From positions 1 to 34,571 of the forward strand of contig NZ_JAUYNW010000086.1 of the NCBI RefSeq assembly GCF_030698145.1: 34,571 nt of DNA. The letters are read 5' to 3'. Each line of letters starts with the position of its first letter. Position 1 is the first letter of the stretch. Made by a program: the position numbers and the translations under genes. Below, one piece after another: positions 27,727 to 34,571 of the stretch. Under the pieces are notes generated by a model that searched no databases, was not told where the DNA came from, and saw only the letters and a program-made list of their open reading frames with translations. The stretch comes from Phenylobacterium sp. Its GTDB lineage: Bacteria > Pseudomonadota > Alphaproteobacteria > Caulobacterales > Caulobacteraceae.

Positions 27727-28244
27727 GCGCCGCGCTCCAGCAGGATCACGTCGTCGTGGTAGTTGGTCCGCGCGAATTCCCGGAACCCCGCCTTGGCCGC
27801 CACGCGTAGCGAGGGCGCGTTTTCCGGACTGATCATGCAGACGGTGCGGCCGGTAGCGAACCGCTGGTCGGCCCAGGCCAGCGCCGCGTTCACCGCCTCG
27901 GTGGCGTAGCCCCTGCCGTGGGCCGCGGGCGACAGCACCCAGCCCATTTCCGGCGCATCCCCGAACGACGGCGACATTTGGCGCTTGAAGTCGGCGAAGC
28001 CCACCTCGCCGACGAACCGTCCGCCCGCCTTCTCGCGCACCGTCCAGAACCCGTAGTCCATCTGGTCCCAATGGCCGATGTAGCGCAGCAGGCGCGACCA
28101 GACCTCGTCCACGGCCGCGGGCTTGCCGCCGATGTAGCGGGTGACCTCAGCGTCGCCCCACATGGCGAAGCACTCGTCCAGGTCGGCCTTCACATGGCCG
28201 CGCAGGATCAGGCGCTCGGTCTCGATGACGGGGGCGGCGCTCAC
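27723..28244 (-). CDS. GNAT family N-acetyltransferase (RimJ/RimL-like)
   Basis: This 173-residue acetyltransferase matches the RimJ/RimL-type group: IETERLILRGHVKADLDECFAMWGD at the start, GFWTVREKAGGRFVGEVGF, EMGWVLSPAAHGRGYATEAVNAAL with the acetyl-CoA pyrophosphate loop (RGYATEA), and CMISPENAPSLRVAAKAGFRE. The substrate is unknown; relatives acetylate protein N-termini or small molecules. The start is GTG 28244, overlapping the nadE TGA, so it is co-translated with nadE. Confidence 0.88.
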   Translation of the reverse strand: MSAAPVIETERLILRGHVKADLDECFAMWGDAEVTRYIGGKPAAVDEVWSRLLRYIGHWDQMDYGFWTVREKAGGRFVGEVGFADFKRQMSPSFGDAPEMGWVLSPAAHGRGYATEAVNAALAWADQRFATGRTVCMISPENAPSLRVAAKAGFREFARTNYHDDVILLERGA

Positions 28245-29917
28245 ACCTTGGTGACCTGGTCGCGGAAGCCGTTGACAATCGGATAGCGGCGGTCGCGGCC
28301 GAAGGCCCGGGCCCCCAGCTTCACGCCCGGCGCGGCCTGACGGCGTTTGTATTCGGAATTGTAGAGCAGGCGCTGGATGCGCTCGACGGTGGCCGGGGCG
28401 TAGCCGCGCGCGACGATCTCGTCGAGGGTCGCCTCCTCCTCCACCAGCCCATGCAGGATGGCGTCCAGCTCGGCGTATTCGGGCAGGCTGTCCTGGTCCT
28501 TCTGGTCGGGCCGCAGCTCGGCCGACGGTGCCTTGGTCAGGATGCGCTGCGGGATCGGATCGACCGCCACGCCATAGGGGTCGTTGGCGTTGCGCCATTC
28601 GCAGACCGCGTAGACGTCGGTCTTGTAGAGGTCCTTCAGCACGTTGTAGCCGCCGCACATGTCGCCGTAGAGGGTGGCGTAGCCGACGGCCATCTCGGAC
28701 TTGTTGCCGGTGGTGAGCAGCATCAGGCCAAGCTTGTTGGAGAGCGCCATCAGCGACAGCCCGCGCGCGCGCGCCTGGATGTTCTCCTCGGTGAGGTCGG
28801 GCGCGCGGTTCCCGAAGTGCGGCGTCAGCATCTCGGCGAATGCGTCCACGGCCGGGGCGATAGAGATCTCGTCCAGCCGGCAACCGATCTGTTTCGCGCA
28901 GGCCTCGGCGTCCTCCAGGCTTTCGCGGCTGGTGTATTTCGAGGGCAGCATGAAGCAGCGGACGTTCTCAGGTCCCAGCGCGTCGGCCGCCACGATGGCG
29001 CTGATCGCCGAGTCGACGCCTCCGGAAAGGCCAAGCAAAACACCGGTAAAGCCAGACTTCCTAACGTAATCTCTTAGGCCCATCACCATGGCGCGGTAGA
29101 CCTCTTCCGCCCCGGTCGGCCAGGCGCCCATCGGAGCCTCGACACAGGTCCAGCCGGCAGGGCCCTTCTCCCAGGTGGAGATCCCCAGGGCCTCGTCGAA
29201 CATGGGCAGGCGCATGACCACCTCGCCCTTGGCCGACAGGGCGAAGGAGCTACCGTCGAACACCAGTTCATCCTGGCCGCCCACCTCGTTGACATAGACC
29301 AACGGCAGGCCGGTCTCAGCCACCCGGGCCTTGGCCACGTCCATCCGCTCGTCGTCGGCGCTGCGGCGATAGGGCGAGCCGTTCGGGACCAGCAGGATCT
29401 CCGCGCCGCGGGCCTTGAGGTCGGCGCAGACCCCGGGCTTCCAGATGTCCTCGCAGACAGGGACGCCGATCTTGACGCCCTTCCACTCGAAGACCTCGGG
29501 ATGGTCGCCGGGCTCGAACACCCGCTTCTCGTCGAAGACCCCGTAGTTGGGCAGGTCGCACTTGAACGCCAGGCCCTTGATCTGGCCCTCGGCCAGGAAG
29601 GCCAGCGCGTTGCGCGGCCGCGAGGCGGCGTCCCTGCCCGGCCAGATCACCCCGATCAGGGCCGCGGGCCCGTCCTTGGTCTCCTGGGCCAGGCGCTCGA
29701 CCGCGGCCTTGCCAGCGGCCCAGAAGGCGGGCTTCAGGGCCAGGTCTTCCGGCGGATAGCCGTTGAGGAACAGCTCCGAGAACAGCGCGATATCGGCGCC
29801 GGCCGCCCGAGCCTGCGCCAGACGCTCACGGGCCAGGGCCTCGTTATGAGCGATGGCCCCCACGGTGGGATTGGCTTGGACGGCGGCGATGACGAGGCGA
29901 GTGGACATGGCAGACAT
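28241..29917 (-). CDS. nadE: Glutamine-dependent NAD+ synthetase
   Basis: This 558-residue fusion has an N-terminal nitrilase-type glutaminase domain and a C-terminal NAD synthetase domain. The glutaminase triad is Glu48 (LFSELFLNGYPPEDL), Lys119 (FKCDLPNYGVFDE) and Cys155 (GVPVCEDIW). The synthetase domain has the PP-loop LSGGVDSAI, then TTGNKSEMAVGYATLYGDMCGGYNVLKD and the C-terminal SEYKRRQAAPGVKL. It amidates nicotinic acid adenine dinucleotide with ammonia from glutamine, the last step of NAD+ synthesis. Starts at ATG 29917 and ATG 29908 are both possible; neither has a clear ribosome-binding site. Confidence 0.95.
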   Translation of the reverse strand: MSAMSTRLVIAAVQANPTVGAIAHNEALARERLAQARAAGADIALFSELFLNGYPPEDLALKPAFWAAGKAAVERLAQETKDGPAALIGVIWPGRDAASRPRNALAFLAEGQIKGLAFKCDLPNYGVFDEKRVFEPGDHPEVFEWKGVKIGVPVCEDIWKPGVCADLKARGAEILLVPNGSPYRRSADDERMDVAKARVAETGLPLVYVNEVGGQDELVFDGSSFALSAKGEVVMRLPMFDEALGISTWEKGPAGWTCVEAPMGAWPTGAEEVYRAMVMGLRDYVRKSGFTGVLLGLSGGVDSAISAIVAADALGPENVRCFMLPSKYTSRESLEDAEACAKQIGCRLDEISIAPAVDAFAEMLTPHFGNRAPDLTEENIQARARGLSLMALSNKLGLMLLTTGNKSEMAVGYATLYGDMCGGYNVLKDLYKTDVYAVCEWRNANDPYGVAVDPIPQRILTKAPSAELRPDQKDQDSLPEYAELDAILHGLVEEEATLDEIVARGYAPATVERIQRLLYNSEYKRRQAAPGVKLGARAFGRDRRYPIVNGFRDQVTKV

Positions 29918-30072
29918 TTAGCGTCGCCGTCAGCGGACCGCTACTGGCCATGACGCCCGGTCGCACAAGGCGTTCCCGCGAGACTGCGGCCTGGTTATCA
30001 CGGGATGGCTGTCGGATAGCGCGGCCCGCCCGCGTCCTAGGGGCGTAACTCGCAAATGACGGAGAGATCCCC

Positions 30073-30573
30073 TTGGCCGCCCAAGCCGCTCAAGCCGCCC
30101 CCGCCGCCCCCGCCGACGAAAACCGCGACCTGGTCCTGACCCGGATCATCGACGCCTCGCCCGAGGCTCTGTTCCGCTGCTGGACCACGCCCGAACTGAT
30201 GAAGCAGTGGTTCGCGCCCAAGCCCTTCACCGTCCCGGTGGCCAAGACGGACCTCCGCGCCGGCGGCGCCAGCCTGGTCGTCATGCGCGACCCCGATGGG
30301 AACGACTATCCGAACCCTGGTGTCTATCTGGAAGTCGTCCCCAACAAGAAGATCGTCTTCACCGACGCCTTCACGGAGGCGTGGGCCCCGTCGCAGAAGC
30401 CCTTCATGGTGGCGATCGTCACCTTCGAGGACCTGGGCGGCGGCAAGACCCGCTACACCGCCACGGCGCGCCACTGGACGGCGGCCGACCGCGAGACTCA
30501 CGAGCAGATGGGTTTCCACGAAGGCTGGGGCGTCTGCGCCGACCAGCTCGCGGCCTTGGCCGCCACGCTCTGA
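30073..30573 (+). CDS. AHSA1/SRPBCC family protein
   Basis: This 166-residue START-like protein has the AHSA1 (activator of Hsp90 ATPase 1-like) pattern: LVLTRIIDASPEALFRCWTTPELMKQWFAPKPFTV at residues 19-54 and TFEDLGGGKTRYTATARHWTAADRETHEQMGFHEGWG near the C-terminus. The fold binds hydrophobic ligands; no catalytic role can be read. The start is TTG 30073, supported by GGAGAG about 8 bases upstream. The Ala/Pro-rich N-terminus (AAQAAQAAPAAPA) looks disordered. Genes of this kind usually sit beside an ArsR regulator; here one lies about 3.2 kb away at 33733-34071. Confidence 0.85.
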   Translation: MAAQAAQAAPAAPADENRDLVLTRIIDASPEALFRCWTTPELMKQWFAPKPFTVPVAKTDLRAGGASLVVMRDPDGNDYPNPGVYLEVVPNKKIVFTDAFTEAWAPSQKPFMVAIVTFEDLGGGKTRYTATARHWTAADRETHEQMGFHEGWGVCADQLAALAATL

Positions 30574-30590
30574 CGCGGCGGTCGAACGAG

Positions 30591-30615
30591 AAAACCCTCC
30601 CCTTGTGGGGAGGGT
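30591..30615 (-). terminator. Terminator after dksA
   Basis: ACCCTCCCC (30594-30602) and GGGGAGGGT (30607-30615) form a perfect 9-bp stem with a TTGT loop. On the minus strand it is followed by TTTTC, which fits termination of dksA, whose stop is at 30622. It may also stop the convergent AHSA1 transcript. Confidence 0.7.
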
Positions 30616-30621
30616 CAATCC

Positions 30622-31050
30622 TCAGTCGTCACGATGGACCCGCTCGCGGCGCTCGTGGCGTTCCTGCGCCTCGAGACCCAGCGTGGCGATCGGACGGGCT
30701 TCCAGACGGGCGACCCCGATGGGTTCGCCGGTGTCTTCGCAATACCCGTACGAATTGTCCTCGATCCGGCGCAGGGCCTCGTCGATCTTGGCGATCAACT
30801 TTCGTTGACGATCGCGCGTGCGCAGCTCCAGAGCCCTGTCGGTCTCGGAGGTCGCCCGGTCCGCGAGGTCCGGATGATTCTCGGTTTCGCTTTGGAGATG
30901 GACGAGGGTCTCGCGGGATTCCCGCAGGATGTCCTCTTTCCAATTCAACAGCTTCTGCTTGAAATACTCAAGCTGAAGCTCGTTCATGAACTCCTCGTCC
31001 TCGGAAGGACGATACTCAGGCTTGTCGGCCAACATTACCGCCGTGCTCAT
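30622..31050 (-). CDS. dksA: RNA polymerase-binding transcription factor DksA
   Basis: This protein of about 142 residues is DksA, which binds the RNA polymerase secondary channel and acts with ppGpp in the stringent response. It has the coiled coil (YFKQKLLNWKEDILRESRETLVHLQ and ATSETDRALELRTRDRQRKLIAKIDEALRRI) with an acidic tip, and a C-terminal globular region YGYCEDTGEPIGVARLEARP. Of the four zinc-finger cysteines only the first remains (CEDT... TLGLEA), as in other alphaproteobacterial DksA. The start is ATG 31050 with GAGGCG upstream. It lies between the terminator and fliX on the same strand. Confidence 0.93.
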   Translation of the reverse strand: MSTAVMLADKPEYRPSEDEEFMNELQLEYFKQKLLNWKEDILRESRETLVHLQSETENHPDLADRATSETDRALELRTRDRQRKLIAKIDEALRRIEDNSYGYCEDTGEPIGVARLEARPIATLGLEAQERHERRERVHRDD

Positions 31051-31097
31051 AGACGCCTCACGCCCCCTGGGATACCACCCCGACAACACGCGGGGCG

Positions 31098-31125
31098 CTT
31101 ATACCAAAACAAAAACGGCTTTCAA
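31098..31125 (-). promoter_or_regulatory. Possible dksA promoter
   Basis: On the minus strand TTGAAA (31120-31125) and TATAAG (31098-31103) are 16 bases apart in an unusually A/T-rich patch between fliX and dksA. Transcription would start about 40 bases before the dksA ATG. This would allow dksA to be expressed independently of fliX. Confidence 0.5.
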
Positions 31126-31148
31126 CGCACCTCTCTCGTCACGCGCGT

Positions 31149-31580
31149 TTAAGACGAAGAATTCGCGCGTTCGAGTTTGGCGAGTTCGACCGCCGCCCTC
31201 ACCTCGATCTCGTCAAGAACGCCCTCCAGGCGCTCGTCGTCGACGCCCTGGCGTTGATCGCGCACCGCCGCGCTCAACCGCTCCAGTTCGCCCGCCGAGA
31301 CCTCGCCGGACAGCACGCCCAGCTTGACCTCGTCCAGAATATCCAAAATCCGTCCAGCCCGGCCAACGGCCCGCCGGCGACGCTCCATCGGTCCGCCGAC
31401 GTCCTGCAAGGCGAGCAGAGCATCGACGCTCATCACCCCGCCCAAGGCGCTGGCGCGCGCTACCTGCGCGGGTCCCGCGGGCGCGGCGGGCTCGGGGACG
31501 CGGAAGCCATCCCCACCGGCCGGACGCGCTTTGCCGGGGCCTTTCGCCGATCCGACGCCACTCGTGCCACTGACCTTCAT
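31149..31580 (-). CDS. fliX: Flagellar assembly regulator FliX
   Basis: This 143-residue protein matches Caulobacter FliX: MKVSGTSGVG start, a Pro/Ala-rich linker, and a helical core (SVDALLALQDVGGPMERRRRAVGRAGRILDILDEVKLGVLSGEVS). FliX links assembly of the early flagellar structure to FlbD, the sigma-54 activator, switching on class III genes. The start is ATG 31580 with AAGGG about 6 bases upstream. It is divergent from flgI, as in Caulobacter, and a CtrA-type box (31627-31641) lies 47 bases upstream, consistent with early CtrA control. Confidence 0.92.
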   Translation of the reverse strand: MKVSGTSGVGSAKGPGKARPAGGDGFRVPEPAAPAGPAQVARASALGGVMSVDALLALQDVGGPMERRRRAVGRAGRILDILDEVKLGVLSGEVSAGELERLSAAVRDQRQGVDDERLEGVLDEIEVRAAVELAKLERANSSS

Positions 31581-31626
31581 GGAGGCCCTTTACCGACGTT
31601 TCGCGACTCAGTCTCGCTCCGCATGT

Positions 31627-31641
31627 TTAGGGTATGGTTAA
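31627..31641. promoter_or_regulatory. CtrA-type box upstream of fliX
   Basis: TTAG-GGTATGG-TTAA (reverse strand TTAA-N7-CTAA) differs from the CtrA consensus TTAA-N7-TTAA at one base. It is 47-61 bases upstream of the fliX ATG, the position expected for a CtrA-activated class II flagellar promoter. Confidence 0.6.
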
Positions 31642-31643
31642 TG

Positions 31644-31660
31644 CCGGGCAATTTCTGCCG
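31644..31660. promoter_or_regulatory. Possible FlbD (ftr-like) site
   Basis: CCGGGCAATTTCTGCCG contains an imperfect dyad (GGCA...TGCC) like ftr elements bound by FlbD. It lies beside the CtrA-type box and about 75-90 bases upstream of the flgI sigma-54 promoter, a normal enhancer distance. FlbD there could activate flgI and repress fliX, as in class II promoters. Confidence 0.4.
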
Positions 31661-31733
31661 CCAGGCCGTGCGACGCGCCGCCGCAGCGGCGGCGCCCTCT
31701 TTGTTTTCATTGGGTTTCATCTGAGACTTCGAC

Positions 31734-31749
31734 TGGCACGCCCCTCGCA
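31734..31749 (+). promoter_or_regulatory. Sigma-54 promoter of the flgI operon
   Basis: TGGCACGCCCCTCGCA fits the -24/-12 consensus TGGCACG-N4-TTGCA with one mismatch and has exact GG-N10-GC spacing (GG 31735-31736, GC 31747-31748). Transcription would begin about 31760, some 33 bases before flgI. Confidence 0.85.
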
Positions 31750-31792
31750 TGGGAGCGTATGGGCTCAAGGGCCCGCTTTGCGTCGGGATCCC

Positions 31793-32899
31793 ATGCGTCG
31801 AACCTTCCGTTTCTTCAGCGCCGCCCTTCTGGCCGCCACGCTCACCGCGGGGCCCGCCTTAGCCGGTTCGCGGATCAAGGACATTGTCGAGTTCGAGGGC
31901 GTCCGCGAGAACATGCTGGTGGGCTACGGCCTGGTGGTCGGCCTGAACGGCACCGGCGACAGCCTGCGCAACGCGCCCTTCACCAAGCAAAGCCTGGAGG
32001 CGATGCTGGAGCGCCTGGGAGTCAACACCCGCGACGCCAACCTCAACACCAAGAACGTGGCCGCGGTCATGGTCACCGCCAAGCTGCCGGCTTTCGTGGC
32101 CGCGGGCTCGCCCATCGACGCCAGCGTCTCGGCCCTGGGCGACGCCAAGAGCCTGCAGGGCGGCACCCTGCTGGTCACCCCCCTGCTCGGCGCCGACGGC
32201 CAGGCCTATGCGGTCGGCCAGGGCACGGTGCAGACCGGCTCGATCTCGGCTGGCGGCGCCTCGGGCTCGTCGGTCTCCAAGGGCGTGCCCACGGCTGGGC
32301 GGATCGCCGCCGGCGCCATCGTCGAGCGCGAGATCGGCTTCCAGCTCGCCACCATGGGCTCGATGCGGCTCACCCTGCGCAATCCCGACTTCAGCACGGC
32401 CGGCAAGATCGCCGGTGTGATCAACGGCCGCTTCCCGGGTTCGGCGCGGGCCGACAACCCCACAATCGTCACGGTGGCCGCCCCCGGCGGCCACGACATG
32501 GTCTCGTTCATCTCGCAGATCGAGAACCTGAGCGTCGAGCCTGATGGCCCGGCCAAGGTGGTCATCGACGAGATCGCCGGCGTCATCGTCATGGGCGAGA
32601 ACGTGCGCGTCTCCACAGTGGCGATAGCCCAGGGCAATCTGACCATCACGGTCCGCGAGAGCCCGGCGGTCAGCCAGCCCGCCCCCTTCAGCCGCGGCGA
32701 GACAACGGTCGTGCCGCAGTCCGACGTCTCTGTTGAGGAGGAGAAGGGCAAGCAGTTCGTCACCGTCAAGAACGGCGCCTCGCTCTCCAGCCTGGTGGCG
32801 GGCCTCAACGCCCTGGGCGTCACCCCGCGCGACATGATCTCCATCCTGCAGACCATCAAGGCCGCCGGGGCCCTGCAGGCCGACATCGAGGTGATGTGA
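31793..32899 (+). CDS. flgI: Flagellar P-ring protein FlgI
   Basis: This 368-residue protein forms the periplasmic P ring around the flagellar rod. It has a Sec signal peptide ([24 protein letters not shown]) and the FlgI core [31 protein letters not shown], with [16 protein letters not shown] and a C-terminal [28 protein letters not shown]. The ATG 31793 places the signal peptide correctly; the frame is open upstream through the promoter. It is first in a sigma-54 operon; its TGA overlaps the next gene's ATG (TGATG). Confidence 0.96.
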   Translation: MRRTFRFFSAALLAATLTAGPALAGSRIKDIVEFEGVRENMLVGYGLVVGLNGTGDSLRNAPFTKQSLEAMLERLGVNTRDANLNTKNVAAVMVTAKLPAFVAAGSPIDASVSALGDAKSLQGGTLLVTPLLGADGQAYAVGQGTVQTGSISAGGASGSSVSKGVPTAGRIAAGAIVEREIGFQLATMGSMRLTLRNPDFSTAGKIAGVINGRFPGSARADNPTIVTVAAPGGHDMVSFISQIENLSVEPDGPAKVVIDEIAGVIVMGENVRVSTVAIAQGNLTITVRESPAVSQPAPFSRGETTVVPQSDVSVEEEKGKQFVTVKNGASLSSLVAGLNALGVTPRDMISILQTIKAAGALQADIEVM

Positions 32900-33216
32900 T
32901 GGCCGATCTCGCCGCCGCCGTCGTCCCGCCCGGCCTGACCGCAGGCGCGCCCGCCGCGATCAGCGCCGCCGAGCTCGCCAAGCGCGGCCAGATCGAGAAG
33001 ACCGCCAAGGACTTCGAGGCCTCGTTCCTCTCGGTGATGGTCAACCAGATGTTCTCCGGCGTCTCGACCGAGGCCCCGTTCGGCGGCGGCCACGGCGAGG
33101 CGATGTTCAAGTCGTTCCTCTCCGACGCCATCGCCAAGCAGATGGTCAAGTCGGGCGGCGTGGGCGTGTCCGACAGCGTCGCCCAGGAAATGTTGAAGCT
33201 TCAGGGTTTGAGTTAG
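32899..33216 (+). CDS. Rod-binding protein, FlgJ N-terminal type (CheL-like)
   Basis: This 105-residue protein consists only of the FlgJ rod-binding domain: [22 protein letters not shown] and [34 protein letters not shown]. It lacks the C-terminal muramidase domain of enterobacterial FlgJ, as is usual in alphaproteobacteria, where the Caulobacter counterpart is called CheL. It is thought to help rod assembly in the periplasm. The start ATG 32899 is translationally coupled to flgI; the stop TAG is part of the ribosome-binding site of the next gene. Confidence 0.9.
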   Translation: MADLAAAVVPPGLTAGAPAAISAAELAKRGQIEKTAKDFEASFLSVMVNQMFSGVSTEAPFGGGHGEAMFKSFLSDAIAKQMVKSGGVGVSDSVAQEMLKLQGLS

Positions 33217-33227
33217 GAGACCGCGCC

Positions 33228-33671
33228 ATGGCGCTCGCAGCCACCGACGCCGGCGATCGCGTCGGCCAACTGATCATGCTGACCGAGCGGCTCACCGAGC
33301 TGATCGCGCTGGAGGCGCTCGCCTTCGAGCAGCGCCGGCCGCAGGACGCCGCAGTCCATATCGAGGAAACCTCGAAACTGGCCAACCTCTACCGCCACGA
33401 GTCGGCGCGGGTACGGGCCGATCCCAGCATGGTCGCCAGCGCTCCGTTGGCCCAGCGCACCAGGCTGATCCGCGCGACGGAGGCCTTCGACGCCGTGCTC
33501 GCCCGCCAGGGTCGCGCCCTGGACGCCGCCAAGACCATCACCGAGGGCCTGGTCCGCGCCATCGCCGACGAAGTCGCCGCCCAGCGCAAGACCGGTACGG
33601 GCTACGGCGCCGGCGCCATGCCCAGCGCGCCCGGCTCGGCCACCTCGATCACGCTGAACAAGCGCGCCTAG
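33228..33671 (+). CDS. flbY: FlbY-like flagellar protein (FlgN-type chaperone candidate)
   Basis: This 147-residue mostly helical protein (RVGQLIMLTERLTELIALEALAFEQRRPQDAAVHIEETSKLANLYRHE) resembles the FlgN fold and Caulobacter FlbY, which lies after flgI-cheL. FlgN-type proteins chaperone hook-filament junction proteins. The C-terminal tail (GAGAMPSAPGSATSITLNKRA) is low-complexity. The start is ATG 33228 after TAGGAGA. It is the last gene of the flgI operon. The FlbY name rests on gene order plus resemblance. Confidence 0.75.
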   Translation: MALAATDAGDRVGQLIMLTERLTELIALEALAFEQRRPQDAAVHIEETSKLANLYRHESARVRADPSMVASAPLAQRTRLIRATEAFDAVLARQGRALDAAKTITEGLVRAIADEVAAQRKTGTGYGAGAMPSAPGSATSITLNKRA

Positions 33672-33732
33672 AACTGGCGTGGACGAAGCTTGGTCTCACA
33701 TCGCGACCGCGAGCTGACCGCAGCATCCGCCG

Positions 33733-34071
33733 CTAATCCTTCGCCGCGTCAGCCTTGATCAGGGCGTCCAGGGTGTCCAGATGCACGCTCCAGAACTTCT
33801 GGTAGAAGCTGAGCCACGCATTGGCGTCGGCCAGGGGCTCGGCCTCGATCCGGCAGACGTGCGAGCGGCCCTGCACCCGGCGCTTCAGCAGCCCCGCGCC
33901 TTCCAGGACGCGCACGTGCTTCGAGGCCGCGGCGAAGGACATGTCGAAGGGCGCGGCCAGTTCGCCGATGTTGCGCTCACCCCCGGCGAGGCTGCGCAAC
34001 ATGGCGCGGCGGGTCGGATCGGCCAGGGCGTGGAACACCCCGTCCAGGGCGGGCGATTCTTGCAGGACCAT
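33733..34071 (-). CDS. ArsR/SmtB family transcriptional regulator (SdpR-like)
   Basis: This 112-residue winged-helix protein has the pattern LDGVFHALADPTRRAMLRSLAGGERNIGELAAPFDMSFAAASKHVRVLEGAGLLKRRVQGRSHVCRIE. There is no metal-binding ELCVCDL-type motif, and the ending with an FWSVHLDTLDALI segment fits the SdpR-like group usually paired with AHSA1/SRPBCC genes. It is probably an autoregulated repressor; repeated TTCAA motifs lie 30-47 bases upstream of its start. No SRPBCC gene is adjacent. Confidence 0.9.
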   Translation of the reverse strand: MVLQESPALDGVFHALADPTRRAMLRSLAGGERNIGELAAPFDMSFAAASKHVRVLEGAGLLKRRVQGRSHVCRIEAEPLADANAWLSFYQKFWSVHLDTLDALIKADAAKD

Positions 34072-34100
34072 GCGGTTTTCTATCGCCTCGGCGGCCCCAA

Positions 34101-34118
34101 TTCAACCTTTGGGTTCAA
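34101..34118. promoter_or_regulatory. Possible operator of the ArsR-type gene
   Basis: TTCAACCTTTGGGTTCAA has repeated TTCAA motifs 13 bases apart and an inner AACC/GGTT dyad, 30-47 bases upstream of the regulator ATG (minus strand). It fits autoregulation by a dimeric ArsR protein but is unproven. Confidence 0.4.
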
Positions 34119-34232
34119 TGTCGAACCTGCCCCTAGGGCAGTTCACGAATTCTCGATTCCTTGTTTAAACGCTTGTTTGACTCCCAAGGCCGCGCTTAAA
34201 CTTGCCCCATCACCGGGCCGTTCCGGTGAAAC

Positions 34233-34397
34233 GCGTTCTCAGGGCGGGGTGAAAGTCCCCACCGGCGGTGATGGCGCTCCCCTCGTAAGGGTGGATCGCA
34301 CAAGCCCGCGGGCGCCTGGCTGGCCGAGAGGCTCGTCAGGGACAGCAGATCCGGTGCGAACCCGGGGCCGACGGTTAGAGTCCGGTTATGAGAACCG
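34233..34397 (+). ncRNA. FMN riboswitch (RFN element)
   Basis: The conserved RFN blocks are all present in order: GTTCTCAGGGCGGGGTGAAA, then CCCCACCGGCGGTGATGG, AGCCCGCGGGCGCC, CAGCAGATCCGGTGCGA, GGGGCCGACGGT and AGAGTCCGG. The closing helix pairs GTTCTC (34235-34240) with GAGAAC (34390-34395). It senses FMN and controls the downstream riboflavin gene. The remaining part of this gene-free stretch (34072-34232) holds the ArsR promoter region and a CACCGG/CCGGTG hairpin (34211-34228). Confidence 0.95.
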
Positions 34398-34448
34398 CTG
34401 ACGGCAGGACTCCAAGCGCATCCGCGCCCGGAGTCGGTCGACGGCGTC

Positions 34449-34481
34449 TCCCTGAGTCGTGGTTCCAACCCCGATCAGGGA
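34449..34481 (+). promoter_or_regulatory. Hairpin covering the ribH ribosome-binding site
   Basis: TCCCTGA (34449-34455) is complementary to TCAGGGA (34475-34481), which contains the AGGGA ribosome-binding site 8 bases before ATG 34489. When FMN is bound this stem could block translation. There is no T-run, so control of translation is more likely than transcription termination. Confidence 0.6.
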
Positions 34482-34488
34482 ACTGACC

Positions 34489-34571
34489 ATGACCCAAGTC
34501 ACCTACGAACTCCCCACCGCCAACGGCGCCTTCCGCCAGGCCCGCATCGCCTTCATCCAGGCGGGCTGGCA
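34489..34571 (+). CDS. ribH: 6,7-dimethyl-8-ribityllumazine synthase, 5' end (RibH2-like)
   Basis: Only 27 codons are present before the window ends. The segment ARIAFIQAGW matches the N-terminal strand of lumazine synthase, especially the type II (RibH2) form of Brucella and rhizobia, where IAFIQARWH is found. The enzyme joins the pyrimidine precursor with dihydroxybutanone phosphate in riboflavin synthesis. The FMN riboswitch immediately upstream supports the call. Confidence 0.8.
   Translation, partial: MTQVTYELPTANGAFRQARIAFIQAGW

Overview
The window is high-GC, densely packed chromosomal DNA from an alphaproteobacterium, almost certainly Caulobacteraceae (Caulobacter/Phenylobacterium-like). 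The evidence is the divergent fliX / flgI-cheL-flbY flagellar locus with CtrA-type and sigma-54 promoter elements, an alphaproteobacterial cysteine-poor DksA, an FMN-riboswitch-controlled ribH2-like gene, and intergenic palindromic repeats. No phage, plasmid, CRISPR or obvious defence island was found. Most of the window is core metabolism; the less ordinary signals are in the intergenic DNA and in a few divergent proteins.

Layout. 1-5.8 kb: the 3' part of an acyl-CoA dehydrogenase, a Tat-exported alpha/beta hydrolase, a divergent Mur-ligase-family enzyme, a gene-free stretch holding a CtrA-type box, a possible small RNA with a strong terminator and tRNA-Asn(GTT), then a flavin disulfide reductase coupled to a DUF4126 membrane protein. 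5.8-9.8 kb: a cold-shock protein, initiation factor IF-1, a palindromic repeat cluster, a 118-bp MITE-like element ending exactly at the efp stop codon, and the full EF-P beta-lysylation set (efp, epmA, epmB).

9.8-17.7 kb: a complete histidine-utilisation locus. hutC-hutF run leftward and hutI-hutH-hutG-hutU-hutD run rightward from a shared 65-bp control region with a HutC-like operator. With HutF and HutG the pathway ends in glutamate plus formate. Most junctions overlap by 1-4 bases, which implies translational coupling.

17.7-30.6 kb: an SDR and a glyoxalase-I-like protein, a two-gene RND efflux pump with an unusual proton-relay region, a uracil-DNA-glycosylase-like gene bracketed by inverted intergenic repeats, an Atm1-type ABC exporter with an upstream lipoprotein, a LOG-family phosphoribohydrolase, a GNAT acetyltransferase coupled to NAD+ synthetase, and an AHSA1/SRPBCC protein.

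30.6-34.6 kb: dksA, fliX, flgI, cheL/flgJ-like, flbY, an ArsR regulator, and an FMN riboswitch ahead of a truncated lumazine synthase gene. Three convergent gene pairs share their two stop codons inside one CTAG tetranucleotide, and the MITE-like element also sits at a CTAG.
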